64,000 nucleotides of DNA from Camarhynchus parvulus (GCF_901933205.1 NC_044597.1:434001-498000); one strand, 5' to 3'; numbered from the stretch's first letter, positions 1 through 12,050 are shown. Made by a program: numbers and translations. The notes: generated from the letters alone by a model not told the origin.

Positions 1-803
1 CTGAAAGGGGCTCTAAGGTCTCCCAGAGCTCTCCAAGCTGACCATCCCTGTGTGCTGGTGTTTCTCCTCCTGGGCAGTTTATTAACCCTTTGTGAACCCT
101 CTTGTTGCTGAGTGAAAGTAGAGCTCCAGGCTGGGTCCGATCTTGGAGCTGTAAAAAGTCTCTCAAAGGCTAAAAATGCTTTTTCAGCCACTGTAAAACT
201 GCTATGGGCTAAAAGGGATCCTCAACTTTGCCTGGTTCCTGGGAGGTGTTCCTGTCATCCTTACATGAGGATTTTTCAGCTAATTGGCATCACTGTGTGG
301 ACATTTGCTGTTGCTCAGTAGCACTTCCCTGCCACAAAATAACCTCTCCTGAAAAATGTGATTCTCATTTCTCTCCAGCTTCACAAGGGACAGTTCCCAG
401 TACTCACAGCAAGAGCTGGGTCTGTTTGAGTGCTGGGATCCTCCAGGGAGTGTCCAAGGCCCCTGAGCAGGAGCTCATCTGCGGAGCCGCTGGCCCGAAG
501 CAGGTGAGGGCCCTGTGGGAACACAGGTGTTTGAAGCTCACTTTGGCTTTGTGCCTTGTCCTACAGCTCTCCCATAGAGCTAGTGAGTATTGTAATGAAC
601 TTTGGCCAGGCCCACTCATTTGTGGAATAAGGGCATTACAATTAGAGATGGTAAAGCAGGTATGTTTTATTCCAGCTGGGACACATGGGGGATATTTCCA
701 CCAAAGCCATGTGTCCCTGGTGAGACAGGCTTCAGCTTTAAATACATGTTGATCCCCCAAGCCCACACCTCCCTGCCCACCCATTTCCTTCCCAGAGTCT
801 TTG
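1..803. other. Unique sequence, no gene recognised
   Basis: Mixed-composition DNA. Open frames of up to 174 codons overlap on both strands and none resembles a known domain. No CR1 ending, LTR end or tandem repeat is visible. It ends at the target site of the LTR at 810. Confidence 0.5.
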
Positions 804-809
804 GTGGTG

Positions 810-1613
810 TGTTGGGAACGATGAAAGTTTGACAAGAAAGTCTCCCAGATATCTGTGCTTAGCAGAAAGATTTTTGAATGTAGAATCTGAAATAGGAATA
901 GAAATGAAAGCAAGTATTGATACAGAAGAAAAGAATTGCTGAGCCAGTCTTACTGGATAACCAGGGAGGCAAAGGGTCTGTTAGTTAGAAGGGGTTTTTA
1001 TGGCTTAGAGCAAAGGATAAACCCACCCCAAACAAGAAGATGTTTTTACCAATCAGAAAGATTCCACAGGCAAACAAGTCAGCAAATGTGGCAAGCAGAA
1101 AAAAGGTCTCAGAATTTTCCACTGCAAGAAAACTGAAAAACAACTTCTAGCTTAAACTGTAATGTTCTAACTTTTAGTGATTGAAGAACAGTAACATGAA
1201 TATGGTAATTACAGTAGTTATGATAGGCTATAGATAATAGTTAAGGTATAGATTGGTTCTACTGTATGGAGATGCTCAGCAAAGAAAAGTAAATAATGCA
1301 TTTGTAACCTAAACTAAGGGTCTCCAGGCCTGCCTGCAGCTGGAGCTGACAGCTGTGGGCACAGCTCTGTCACCCACAGAGACCCTGGACTGCTGGAACC
1401 TCTTGGATACAATAAACTGGATTTTGGTACAATAAACTGGATTTTGAATACAATAAACTGCATTTTGGATACAATAAACTGCATTTTGGTACAATAAACT
1501 GCATTTTGTACACAATAAACTGCATTTTGGTACAATAAACTGCATTTTTGATACAATAAACTGCATTTTGAAGAGCCGCCTGGAGTCCTGCATCTCTCAT
1601 TATGGCTCTTACA
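810..1613. mobile_element. Solo LTR, family LTR-1, copy 1
   Basis: An 804-bp element begins TGTTGGGAA and ends CTCTTACA, so it has the TG...CA ends of a retroviral LTR. It is flanked by a perfect 6-bp direct repeat GTGGTG (804-809 and 1614-1619), which fits retroviral integration and later LTR-LTR recombination to a solo LTR. The boundaries were fixed by comparison with the inverted copy at 3059-3805, where similarity stops at the same bases. Orientation is unclear. Read on +, it has a TATA-like stretch near 1231 followed by an array of AATAAA signals. Read on -, the array would sit in U3 and a CATAAAA box would lie near the 3' end. No internal retroviral sequence follows. Confidence 0.9.
1410..1570. 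repeat. Minisatellite, 8 x ~20 bp, inside LTR-1 copy 1
   Basis: Eight tandem units of 20-21 bp follow the pattern CAATAAACTGSATTTTGRTA. Each unit contains AATAAA, so the + strand has eight polyadenylation hexamers in 160 bp. The first two units have GGATTTTG where the rest have GCATTTTG. The last unit runs into the distal 43 bp of the LTR. The inverted copy of this LTR has only four units. Confidence 0.95.
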
Positions 1614-1619
1614 GTGGTG

Positions 1620-3052
1620 CCATGCCTGCTGGTGATGGTGGGTCTTTGATGAAGGAACATCATCTTCCTCAGTGTTCACTGACCCTTTCTTCTGGGCAGG
1701 TGCAGTGGAGGTTTTGCTTTCTCTCAGGCCAGTTTGTCCTGGCCAAAATCAGGAGCCTGCTTCTTGCTGGCTCCTTAAGCAAAAGGTTCTGCTTTATTCA
1801 ACAGTACCTGAGTCTTGCTTTACTGAGTTTTCTTATCTTTATGGCCTTTTCTTAGCAACTAAATTCTTATGTGTTCTGTTACAAGTTGTCTCTACCTAGC
1901 AAGTTACATTCCTGTAACAAGCTGTGTTCTGTACTTTTGCAAATTTACCAAACAAGCTATATATATTTCTGTTTCTCTCCACCCGCCTAAGTACATTATA
2001 TGCTTCTAAAACTCTCAATTTTCATATACATATATGTTTCCCATATCACTACTTTCTAGTATCTTTAATTTATCAGTCTGGTGTAGTGGCCAGGACACCA
2101 TAGGGTGCCTGAGATGTGTTCAGACCAGAGGTGTTTGAATATTTCAGTGTGCTGGTTTCTCTGTTCCCAGTGAGCTGGGCAGTCCTGCTGGACACTCGGT
2201 GCTGCAGAATGTGGGACAGCTTTAAGGTGAAACCTTTAAGGACTGGCAGCAGGCTGGCTGGAGAAAGCAGGAGCAAGCTCTGGGCAGGAGCTCTGTGGAT
2301 GTGAAGCTTCCAAACTGAACGTGACCACCTGGCAAAGCCCAGAAAAAAATGTTACACACCATAACTGGTACAAAATTACAGTAAACAAATGGGAAGGAGC
2401 CTGGGTGTCCCCCTGCAGCCTGCCATGGAGCTCTGCCCGGGGTACACAGCGCTCTGCAGGAAAACAGGCTCCTCTCACCCCAGCCCTGCGCAGTCTCACA
2501 GCTGCAGAAACTCCCAGAAGCTCTGGGGCCACATTCTCCCCCTGTGTCTCCCAGAATTCAGTATCCTTGGATTCTCTTACCTAAGGAACCATGGCTGTTT
2601 AACAGGCAAATTGCCTCATGGATATTTTCCACCCCATTTTCTCAAACACAGCTCAAAGGCTGAGCTGATCTCCTGCATATTTAAAGTGCTCAGCAGTGAT
2701 TGAAGAGGGCAGCAATGACTCCACACGTCCTTCTGAAGGCTAACTGGCTCAATAGGCCGGGTTCAAGGCTAATCCAGAGTGCACCATCCCACAGCAAGGG
2801 CAGTAAAGGCAGTTTTGAAGGTCAGCAGCTGCAGGAGGTGCCTCAGGAGTAGTTTGAGCTCAGGCTGTAGCACCCATCTGGCCCGTGGCTGTTCCAGGGA
2901 GCTGTCAGGGATGGCTGGATTGTTAGAGAGAATTCAGTGTGTGGAGGGGGGAGTGAGGGACCAATCCTAGTGCAGAGCTTTCCTGGGGCAAACCTGTCCC
3001 CAGGTATCATTGGTACCATCAGGGGATTGTGCTTCCCTAATTCCTGCCCACA
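1620..3052. other. Unassigned, partly AT-rich sequence between two inverted LTRs
   Basis: About 1.4 kb separates the two LTR-1 copies. The part at 1770-2070 is AT-rich, with a reverse-strand AATAAA near 1794, and could be an old LTR fragment, but I see no matching ends. 2100-3050 looks unique. No coding region is recognised. Confidence 0.4.
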
Positions 3053-3058
3053 CCTGGG

Positions 3059-3805
3059 TGTAAGAGCCATAATGAGGGATGCGGGACTCTGGGCAGCTCT
3101 TCAAAATGCAGTTTATTGTATTCAAAATGCAGTTTATTGTGTACAAAATGCAGTTTATTGTGTACAAAATGCAGTTTATTCCATCCAAGACATTACAGCA
3201 GTCCAGGTTGTGGGTGACAGAGCTGTGCCCACAGCTGTCAGCTCCAGCTGCAGGCAGGCCTGGAGACCCTTAGTTTAGGTTACAAATGCATTATTTACTT
3301 TTCTTTGGTTACATTGCATTATATACTTTTCTTTGCTGAGCATCTCCATACAGTAGAACCAATCTATACCTTAACTATTATCTATAGCCTATCATAACTA
3401 CTGTAATTACCATATTCATGTTACTGTTCTCCAATCCCTAAAAGTTAGAACATTACAGTTTAAGCTAGAAGTTGTTTTTCAGTTTTCTTGCAGTGGAAAA
3501 TTCTGAGACCTTTTTTCTGCTTGCCACATTTGATGCCTTGTTTGCCTGTGCTATCTTCCTGCTTGGTAAAAACATCTTCTTGTTTGGGGTGGGTTTATCC
3601 TTTGCTCTAAGCCATAAAAACCCCTTCTAACTAACAGACCCTTTGGCTCCTTGGTTATCCAGTAAGACTGGCTCAGCAATTCTTTTCTCCTGTATCAAAA
3701 CTTGCTTTCATTTCTATTCCTTCTTCAGATTCTACATTCAAAAATCTTTCTGCTAAGCACAGATATCTGTGAGACCTTCTTGTCAAACTTTCATCCTTCC
3801 CAACA
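3059..3805. mobile_element. Solo LTR, family LTR-1, copy 2 (inverted relative to copy 1)
   Basis: A 747-bp element is the reverse complement of the LTR at 810-1613, with TG...CA ends. It is flanked by a perfect 6-bp duplication CCTGGG (3053-3058 and 3806-3811). The duplication differs from that of copy 1, so the two are independent insertions and not one inverted duplication. It carries four minisatellite units instead of eight, and a short extra segment near 3295-3325 repeats 'GCATTAT..ACTTTTCTTTG'. On + it has a CATAAAA box near 3614, about 190 bp from its right end. Confidence 0.9.
3102..3181. repeat. Minisatellite, 4 x ~20 bp, inside LTR-1 copy 2
   Basis: Four tandem units are the reverse complement of the array at 1410-1570 (core CAAAATGCAGTTTATTG). 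The outermost unit is altered after TTTATT. The difference in unit number between copies shows gain or loss after, or between, the two insertions. Confidence 0.92.
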
Positions 3806-3811
3806 CCTGGG

Positions 3812-5649
3812 CAATCCCATGGGAGAGCCACTGTGGGAATCAGGGAATTGCCATTCCAAAAGGCAATTATGTTAAAGCCTTAGGAGAGACTTCCAAACAG
3901 CACAGCTGCTCTGGCAAATCCACTCAAACGATGAAAGAACATTTGAAGTCTGACAACTTCATTTTCCTCTACAAACACAAGTACCAGAGGAAAATACCAG
4001 CTGGGCAAGCTGGACAACTGAGGAGTAGGAAGGATTTTTGAAGGACAGCAGTGTGTGGAGACTGAAGCACTGATAGTTCTGGTGATTTACTTGTAGTGTG
4101 TGTCTGTGCAAAGTCTCTGCATGAGCTTTGATAAATGATTTGGGATTCCAAGGCCTGAGGCCTCTGATAAATGAGTTACAAAGTGCTGAAATCCTGATCT
4201 CCCTCTTCTCCAGTGGCCAGGGGAGAGATCCAGCTGTTTCCAACATGGGATCCAAACTGCCCATGTTCAGAGAAGGGCTCTAAGCCCTCCTGGGACAGCA
4301 ACAGCAATAAATTATGGTCATGAGCTCCACATTCCTCTCGCTTCTGGTAGAGTAAGAACCAGATACATCTCTCTGAAGGGCACCCAAGGGTTTATTTCTT
4401 TAAATTTGCAGATAAGGGAAAAACAAACTTAAATTTAGTGGTATGGCTCTAATCAGCTGAGTGAATAATGCACTCAGGGTGGAAGTTTTATCTGGGAAGA
4501 GAATGACCTGGTGTTCAGCTGGGAATCTTTAGGAGTTCTGTGGAAACAGCACCATCTTGTACATGGGCTTGGTGCCCACTTTGGAAATAACTCCGTTATA
4601 ACAATGATTCTCAATTTTAGGAAAACTTCCTTCCCAAAGTCCTGCTGTGGTTATAGAGAAATTCCTCTAGGCACAGGCCTTTAGCTCTCACTCTGCTGGT
4701 GAGCACAAGCCCAGCTTAGCAAAAGACCACCAGTTCCTGCTTTCACCCTCCCAGCAGCTTACATTTCAGAGCTGTTACATTTATCAGGATTTCTGTGACC
4801 TTTGGATAAACCCCAAATCCTCCTACTGGCCTCTCTTCCCTGCTCCTGCAGATCACGCGGGGCTGGGGGCTCTGGGATCTCCCTGTGGATGCTGAGGGCC
4901 AAGGCAGGTTAATCCCCCTCTCACACCCATTTCAGAAACACCAAGCTCTGAACAATAGGACTGTGGTGGAACTAATCCTTCAAAAGTCTTTCCTCTTGGA
5001 AAAGGGGAAAGCTGCAGGGACCACAGTGTCCTGGACAGATTGCTCCTCTGTGAGATTTGCAGCAGGCCAAGAGTGAAAATGGAGGCACGAGGTAACTCTT
5101 TACTAATATGAGCAGAAATATTTTTAGTGAAGCTTAAATCTCTCTCACCTCTCCTCAGAGAGCACCTGAGGAGGCTGGAGATGGCCCAAAGCAGCACACA
5201 CAGCCCAAGCTCTGCTCTGGTGCTGTTGGGAATATTCCCATCTCCTGCTGCTTTGCTCGTGGATCACTCTGCTTTCCCTTCCCATTTTACCTCAACTGTG
5301 CTTCAGGATGCTCATGGTTCAGGGTCAGAGGGAGCAGAGCCAGCACTTCTTTCCTCACTCTGCCTGCTCTAATTACTCTGCTAATTACTAGTTGCTCATC
5401 ATCAGCCCATTGCTCCCCTCTAATTCCTGTGAAGACCTGTCTCCATGTGCCAGGCACATCACCTGGGGAGCAGCAGCAAAAGCTCTGGGGGTGGAATTTC
5501 TCTTCTTGGGGCTGGGAATACCTGGGTCAGTTCTCAAGGGTATTTTCCAGAGCTGTTTTGGACATCTGGGGTTTCTATTTTGGACATCTTGGTTACTACT
5601 GAAATCTTTTTTCAAACTGGGCTCCCCTGCCAAAGCCCAAGAGTCTGGG
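3812..5649. other. Unique sequence, no gene recognised
   Basis: About 1.8 kb without LTR ends or CR1 motifs. Open frames reach 114 codons on both strands and lack recognisable domains. Confidence 0.5.
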
Positions 5650-5773
5650 AAATGTTTGGAGAGCACTCTCAGGCACAGAGTGGGATTGTTGGGGGAGTCC
5701 TGTGCAGGGCCAGGAGCTGGACTCAGTGATCCTTTGGAGCCCATTCCAGCTCAGAATATTCCATAATTCTGTG
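5650..5773 (+). mobile_element. CR1 LINE 3'-end fragment
   Basis: The block contains GGAGCTGGACTCAGTGATCC, a CCCATTCCAGCTCAGAATATT stretch and a closing ATTCTGTG. This is the order seen at bird CR1 3' ends. It is truncated at its 5' side, as is usual for CR1. Confidence 0.75.
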
Positions 5774-5981
5774 CTCATGATCCCAGGGAAATTAGTGCTG
5801 TTCTGTGTATAATCAGGATAAAAGAAATCCCCCTTCATGGGCCTGCAATAGCTGCTAAGCCTGGATTCTGCCTGGGCGTTCCAAGTCAACTCCAGGCTCC
5901 AAAGGGGTCTCTGGATATTTAAATGTGATCTATGAGAATTCCAGCTGAAACCCCAATTCCAAATTCTTGGTGACCAGGCCT

Positions 5982-6193
5982 GGAATCCTTCCCTGGGAGG
6001 CTGGGCAGGCCCTGGCACAGGGTGCCCAGAGCAGCTGGGGCTGCCCCTGCATCCCTCGCAGTGCCCACGGCCAGGCTGGACACTGGGGCTGGGAGCGGCC
6101 TGGGACAGTGGAAGGTGTCCCTGCCATGGCAGAGATGGCACTGGATGGGCTTTGAGGTCCCTTCCAAGGCAATCCATTCCATGATTCCATGGT
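5982..6193 (+). mobile_element. CR1 LINE 3'-end fragment
   Basis: It carries the common local CR1 segment: GTGCCCAGAGCAGCTGGGG, CAAGGCCAGGCTGGAC-like sequence, GGTGTCCCTGCCATGGCAG, and the end GGTCCCTTCCAAGG...ATTCCATGATTCCATG. A long minus-strand open frame across 5596-6447 is antisense to it and not a gene. Confidence 0.85.
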
Positions 6194-8381
6194 TTTAAGT
6201 TTGGAAATGCCCATGAACATCCCGGAGCCACAAGGGGAGGACAGAGGCCGGCTGATCGGAGGCGGCGATCTCCAGGGTTCCAGAGGAGAGGAAAAGCAGA
6301 GTTCTTTCCCCATTGTGCTCTCTCCAAAGCCATCTGTGTTTGCAGCCCTTCCCAGGACGTGCTCGGGAGGGAACCATCTGTGTTTTCCCTGGGAGAGACA
6401 GCTTGTGGGGAAATAGACAGGTTGTTAACAAGACAGGCAGATGGCAAATCCAGCCGATGTCGTGATGAGTGAACTCCAAAGGGATAATCAATAATCAGGC
6501 AATTAGGCTTGGCTTGGATCAGGAGGAAACTGGAGACATTCAGGAAGATGCATTTTCCAAGCCTCCTTTGGAGATTCAGGGCTGGAGCTTCTGCAGCAGC
6601 AGAGTTTTACAGGACCCTCCTGCAGATCATGGAACACAAACCCTTAATCACAGCTGATTGTTCACAGAGCAGCTGATTGGCAATATGGGAATATTTTATG
6701 GACTATAACTTTATTTTGTTTCAAAGTGAATGTCTCATCTTCTTCCACAATTTCCCTCCTCTTATCTTCTTCCTTTTTTTTTCTTTTTTTGGTGTGTGTG
6801 TTTTTTTGGTTTGTTCTAATTTTCAGAGTTCTTTTGGGGAATTTATTTAAATCTTATTTACTTAAGTTAAAATTTCTGACTTCACAAGATAATTTGAAGA
6901 TAAGAGTCAAAAGCTTGTATGAAAAGAAAAAATCTTGTCCTTGACATAAAACGCTTCTCTGGTAGATTTTATATGTGGATTTCAAAGAGTTTAACATGAC
7001 TGAAAATGTTTTGGTGGGCTGACTTTCACTTTACTAAAGTGAGTTCCTTGAAAAAAATATGGGTTCAGTCTAACCACATAGTTCATTAGTCTAGGAGTCT
7101 AATTAGCCTCCTGCACAACACAGAAAAAAAGATACCAAGGGAAGGTTGAAAGTGTTAAAATGTGTATGTTTTTTACTGGCTAGGCCTGATTGTTCCTTTT
7201 TGAAGTCAGTGTTTGAATTTAATTTTTTTTTTTGCTGCATGAAATAGAGTTGAATATGAAATGCAGCCCTTCTAAATTATTAACATTAAATATTTACACT
7301 GAAGCAGACCAGCATGGAAAGGAAAAGTTAGACTGTGAGCACTGATGGATTGGGAGCACCTTCTCACCCCCCTGAAATCCCCAAACAAACTCCAAACCAA
7401 AACACCACTTGCAAAATGAGTTGTTAAAAGCCTTGGGAATTGGACCCATCCATGCAAAGCGAGGAGGATGAGGAGCCAGGGCTGGAAGACTTGGAGATTC
7501 CAAATGTTTCATTTGCTGGAGTCCTCAGCCTGCCAGCAGAGTAAGGAGACCAAAGACGAGGAACTTAAACCAGACAAATTCAGATTGCAAGTAAAATATA
7601 AATGTTTAACAGAAGTTAACCCAGCTCTGGAACAATTCATAGTAGGCATTGTTGGATTCTCAAGCTCCAGCAATATTTTAGTAAAAAAAAATCACTTTTC
7701 TCTTTCCCCCAGAAAGATGTTTTCCAGTTGAGATACAGAGTAGCTCAGACACAGCCAGTGACTTGGATTATGCAGAAAAGCAGATCTCGTGTTCACTCCT
7801 TTTTGCCCTGAAGTCTGACTTGTTTTGACAGACCTTGGACTGTGTTTCCTTGCCAGCTGTTACCTATTAGAGCTGGAATTGTTATTTGTCTCTTGCTGAG
7901 ATTGGCTGCTTCTGCACCAAAACTGTGTCTTCCATGAGCCATTTCTGAAAATCCTTTTTGGAGTTTATCATGCACTCAGTGCAATTTGGGACTTCAGGCC
8001 AGCAAGAAGAAAATGTCCAATTTTTGAAATTTGGGGCACCTGGTTTTTGAAGAGTCTCCCAGAAGCAATAATTCCAGGAAGAGAAGACAAATCATTGCCA
8101 GACTCACACAGAACGTGACACTTAAATCAGACAAGCCTGAAATGTCCATTTTATGTAGGTAAACGTGTCCACACAAACTCTGTTATTATACCCCAATGCT
8201 AGGATTAAACCAGATTGTCAGAGTCTGAGCTTTTGACCAAGCAGGTACTTCTTATTTTATATTTTCTAGCCCTAAATTAATTCATCTCTCACCTATATCG
8301 GCATGTTTGGCCATGGTCTCTCAGCACTTTGCCTCTAGACTGATGTGTTGAATGATGTCAGTCTGGGTATTGATGAGCTTG
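6194..8381. other. Unique AT-rich sequence, no gene recognised
   Basis: About 2.2 kb of unique DNA with a T-rich tract at about 6767-6812 and a poly-T run near 7222-7233. An 87-codon frame at 7468-7731 has a mixed amino-acid make-up but no domain I recognise. Confidence 0.45.
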
Positions 8382-8520
8382 TGGAATCATGGAATGGCTT
8401 GGCCTGGAAGGGACCTTAAACCCACCCAGTGCCGCCCCTGCCATGGGCAGGGACACCTTCCACTGTCCCAGGCTGCTCCAAGCCCTGTCCAACCTGGCCT
8501 TGGGCACTGCCAGGGATCCA
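8382..8520 (-). mobile_element. CR1 LINE 3'-end fragment
   Basis: It starts with the reverse complement of the CR1 tail (GGAATCATGGAATGG), followed by GGAAGGGACCTTAAACCCAC and CCAGGCTGCTCCAAGCCC. The homology stops near 8520. The following 290 bp to the LTR at 8814 are unassigned. Confidence 0.85.
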
Positions 8521-8813
8521 ACCAAATATTCCCACAAATTCAGAGAAGATCCAGAGAAGATCCATAACTCCTGGCCTTGCTCTGGGATCAGGGAACTGCT
8601 CCTCTGATCCCTCACCTTCAATGGGGGTTTGGCTCCACAACCACACATTCCACAAGGAGCAGATTTTGGTTAAGCACCCTGGGCCACCTTGGACATGCCC
8701 CTGCCAGAGTTCAGCTCCAATTCCCTTTATGAGAAGCCTCCTAAAATCCAACCCCTCTTGCTCCAATTCTGGACACAGTGCGTGTGTGGACGCAGGGGTC
8801 CACCCGCCATGGG

Positions 8814-9148
8814 TGTAATTATCACTGACTCCGTGATGCAGAAGGCTGAACCATTGCTTTATTCCTCTAGACTATATTATTACTATATTCTTAAGAAACT
8901 TGTAACCCTTTCAGACTGTCCAATACAGCTTTGACCTCTTTGGTCAACCAACCAAAACACCACCACCCTTTGGTAAACCAATCTCCATAACACATTCCAC
9001 ATTTGCCTAGCAACAGGTGCAGCAAGTGGAGAAAAGAATTGTTTTAATTCATTATCTGAGCTTTCTCACAGCTTCTCACGGCCTTCCCCAGGGAAAATGC
9101 CTGGGAAGGCCTGTACCTGCTCTCTATGGAGAGAGCTGCTGCCACACA
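8814..9148 (-). mobile_element. Probable LTR, family LTR-7 (related to LTR-3)
   Basis: It starts TGTAATTATCACTGACTCC and ends near GCCACACA. It has a reverse-strand polyadenylation signal (TTTATT near 8858), CCAAT-type boxes (8947-8983) and a GCAACAGGTGCAGCAAGTG segment resembling LTR-3. I found no clean target duplication, so the ends are approximate. Confidence 0.6.
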
Positions 9149-9450
9149 GATGCACCATTGGCAGAGCTAAGGATGGAGAATTTCCATCTGACTTGGGGAT
9201 GCAAACTGTGCTCCTGGCTGGTCCATATTCCTCATGAATAATGAACTCCTCACCCAGAGAGACACTGGAACAAGCCCATCCCAGCTCTACAGGCAGAGCA
9301 GAGGCTGCTCTTCAGCTCCTCAGCGATTCAAGGAGACCTTCACCCCAGGCTGGCAGGGTCTGGGAGCTCTGAGCTCAGCAAAGCTGCACCACAAACTGCC
9401 CAAGGGTTGGGAACCCCAGCAGGAAGAGCCGACTCAGGGCCCTGCAGCAC

Positions 9451-10067
9451 TCTTGTGTTTTGTGTTGCTGGAATGGCTCCCAAGGTATTAAAGAGTCTTT
9501 TTCCCAGCCCCGCAACTGAGGAAGAAGTTGAGATTCCTCAGCTCTGGTTTTCAAGGTTGTTTATTTTCTCTTGTCTATTACGTTCTTTTTCTGACCTGCT
9601 GAGATCTGTCCAGCAGCTCGGGTTGTGACACATTGACTGCCCTTGGGGCAGTGTTATTTTTTATACTAAAAACTATGTGTACTTTATTTACAATAATTTT
9701 CCAATACCTATCACCTATGTTAGACAGTCTGCCTCTATCCTAAACCAATCCAAAAGTGCCACCATCACAGCAGAAGATGGAGTACAAGAAGAAGAAGGAG
9801 AAAGACAGGACATGCCCGGATTCCTCCATCTTGCCTCCTGAACCCCCATTGTAAAACCCCAAAATTCTACATTTTCACCCTGTGATAAATTCACTGTCAT
9901 TCTACTCAAACTCTCATGGCTTGTAACTCCTCGCACACAGTTGGTAATTGTTTCCATGGGCTAAAATCAAAGGCACAGGTGTCTGTGACTCCATGCCAAG
10001 GTCTCTGAGCCCCTGCCAGGGTTTTGAGTCCTCCAGGGCAGCCAGAGGGATGTCCTGGGTTCTAACA
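9451..10067 (-). mobile_element. Solo LTR, family LTR-4, copy 1
   Basis: A 617-bp element is the reverse complement of the LTR at 28039-28660. It ends GGGTTCTAACA (the start of the LTR in sense). It is flanked by a perfect 6-bp duplication CAGCAC (9445-9450 and 10068-10073). The left terminal dinucleotide is TC instead of TG, a point change at the LTR edge. It includes an AAG-rich purine tract (9784-9812) and a reverse-strand AATAAA (near 9687). Confidence 0.85.
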
Positions 10068-10073
10068 CAGCAC

Positions 10074-10569
10074 TGCAGGCAGAGATGCTGATTTGGCTCC
10101 CAGGGATAAACCACAATCTCTTCTCATCAGTGCAAACTCACTCTTTTATGGGACAGCTTCTGCTTTTTACTAGAAATGTGTTTGGAAGGGAGGAGTGACT
10201 GTGCTTGGAAATTGAGATACTGAACAGTAAAATCTTTATTCCAGATGTTTCAGTTTTTAGCTTGCATTTTTATTCCAAAACTTATGAGTTTCATCTTTCC
10301 AAGTCCTTAAGGATGTGCTGAAATGGAGGAAAAATGTGCAAGTCTGTAAAAGAACAAGCCATGGAAAATATCTATACTTTCCATTTAAAAATTTTAAATT
10401 GTATTTATTTTTGGAGTACTGGGAAGTTCTGTTCTTGATTCAGTGATTTTCTATGCAAAAATTTCCAGTGATTTTTCTCCTCTATTTGCTGCATTAGGTT
10501 GGTATCTTTGCTGAAGCAGGAAAAGATAAAGGTGCTTCTCCTCAGTCAGGATGTGAAAGGCTGTATTTT
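10074..10569. other. Unique sequence, no gene recognised
   Basis: About 500 bp of AT-rich DNA. Nothing recognisable is present apart from short A/T runs. Confidence 0.5.
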
Positions 10570-10806
10570 GTGGAATCCGGGACTTGTTTTGGTTGCAAAG
10601 GCCCTCAAAGCCCACCCAGTGCCACCCCTGCCATGGCAGGGACACCTCCCACTGTCCCAGGCTGCTCCAAGCCCTGTCCAGCCTGGCCTTGGACACTGCC
10701 AGGGATGCAGGGGCAGCCCCAGCTGCTCTGGGCACCCTGTGCCAGGGCCTGCCCACCCTGCCAGGGAACAATTCCCAATTCCCAATCTCCCATCCAGCCC
10801 TGCCTT
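10570..10806 (-). mobile_element. CR1 LINE 3'-end fragment
   Basis: The reverse-complement CR1 tail runs from a degenerate GTGGAATCCGGGACTTG through CCACTGTCCCAGGCTGCTCC and GGGCAGCCCCAGCTGCTCTG to CCAATCTCCCATCCAGCCCT. Overlapping open frames in all phases are side products of this GC-rich repeat. Confidence 0.85.
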
Positions 10807-10908
10807 CCTTCATCTTAAGGCCCTTCACTCATGTCCTAACAGGACATGTTCTTGTGAAAAGTTCCTCTCCAGAGCTGCAGGAAATGTTTCTGTTCCTATA
10901 AACTCATT

Positions 10909-11150
10909 CTGACATTGTTTAACTTTTCAGCATTTATATTGTGCATTTTTCCTCTTCGTTTTGGACATCAGGAGGAATTTCTTCGTGGAAAGTGTGGCCA
11001 GGCATTGGAATTGCCCAGGGAGGGGAGGAGTCCTCATCCCTGGAGGTGTCCATGGATGTGGCACTCAGTGCTCTGGGCTGGGGACAAGCTCGAGATTGGT
11101 GACAGGCTGGACTCAATGACCCTGGAAAGCTTTTCTTTAATGATTCTACA
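10909..11150 (+). mobile_element. CR1 3'-end fragment with an unusual 5' leader, copy 1
   Basis: From about 10962 (GGACATCAGGAGGAATTTCTT) to the end at AATGATTCTACA it is a normal CR1 3' tail. The 50 bp before it (CTGACATTGTTTAACTTTTC onward) are not the usual CR1 sequence at that position. The same leader, joined at the same base, is found at 13098. Confidence 0.8.
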
Positions 11151-12050
11151 ATTCTCTAATATCTTGTATTTCATTGTTTGTCAATAATGGACCTCAACAG
11201 ATGGTGCTATCAATGAAAATCCAACAGAACTCTTTAAAAAGTGTCTAATGCTTTACAGAAGTGCAGCAGTTCCTAAGTACTGATTGAAAATCTGGTATTT
11301 TCCATGTCCAAATATCCTGTTTATACTGGAAAGTGTTTGATTACAGCAAGCTGCAGACATTTTCATCTAGAAAGAGATGAGACATTTCAATCAGTGCTGA
11401 ACAGCAGAGGAACTTAATGATGTGAAAAAAACCCTAAAAGCCAGACTACATTAACTCTTATATGATAACATATTATCTGTTCTAGAGGGAGCAGAGTGTT
11501 CATGAAATACTGGGGAAATAATAAAACTAAGATACACTGCACCAGAATTCCTTTTCTGAAACCAGGAAATATTTTTGGAAAGCTGGTATCTCACAGAATT
11601 CCTGTTTAATGAAGTATTATATCACAGAAATTAATTGTCAGGTGTTAATTTCTGCTGAAATAGGAATTCTGAACTTGGGAAGGCTCTTTTCAGGTTCTCC
11701 AGCCCGGTTTTCTAAGGAAATGAGGCTGCTGCACAGGTTTCTCTCTGTGTTTGAACCCATGGGTCAAGTTCAAGTGAATCTGGGGAGGAATTAAAAGTGT
11801 CAAAGGTCAGACAGGTCCTGTGGATTTTGGGAAAATCAGAAGCCATATAAGCCATGCAAGAGATCCCATAAATCAGGAATGCATCAGACCCTGTGAGGCC
11901 CCAGATGTCCACAGGTGTAAGGGCACTGCAGGAGCACTGGGTCAGGCATGAACCCAGCAGCAATTCCTGAACCCACGGGAATTCCTGGAAGCCAGGCCTG
12001 GATTCCTGGCTGCAGACCCTGCAGGCTGGAGGCATTAATGGGGATTACAC
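11151..12050. other. Unique sequence, no gene recognised
   Basis: About 900 bp, AT-rich in the first 600 bp. No repeat ends or coding signal are visible. Confidence 0.5.

Noticed and set aside
5596..6447. 283-codon minus-strand frame
   Set aside because: It overlaps two CR1 tails in antisense and has no domain outside them.
7468..7731. 87-codon frame with a mixed, protein-like composition
   Set aside because: No known domain, no support from a neighbouring exon and no clear splice pattern. Frames of this length are expected by chance in 64 kb.
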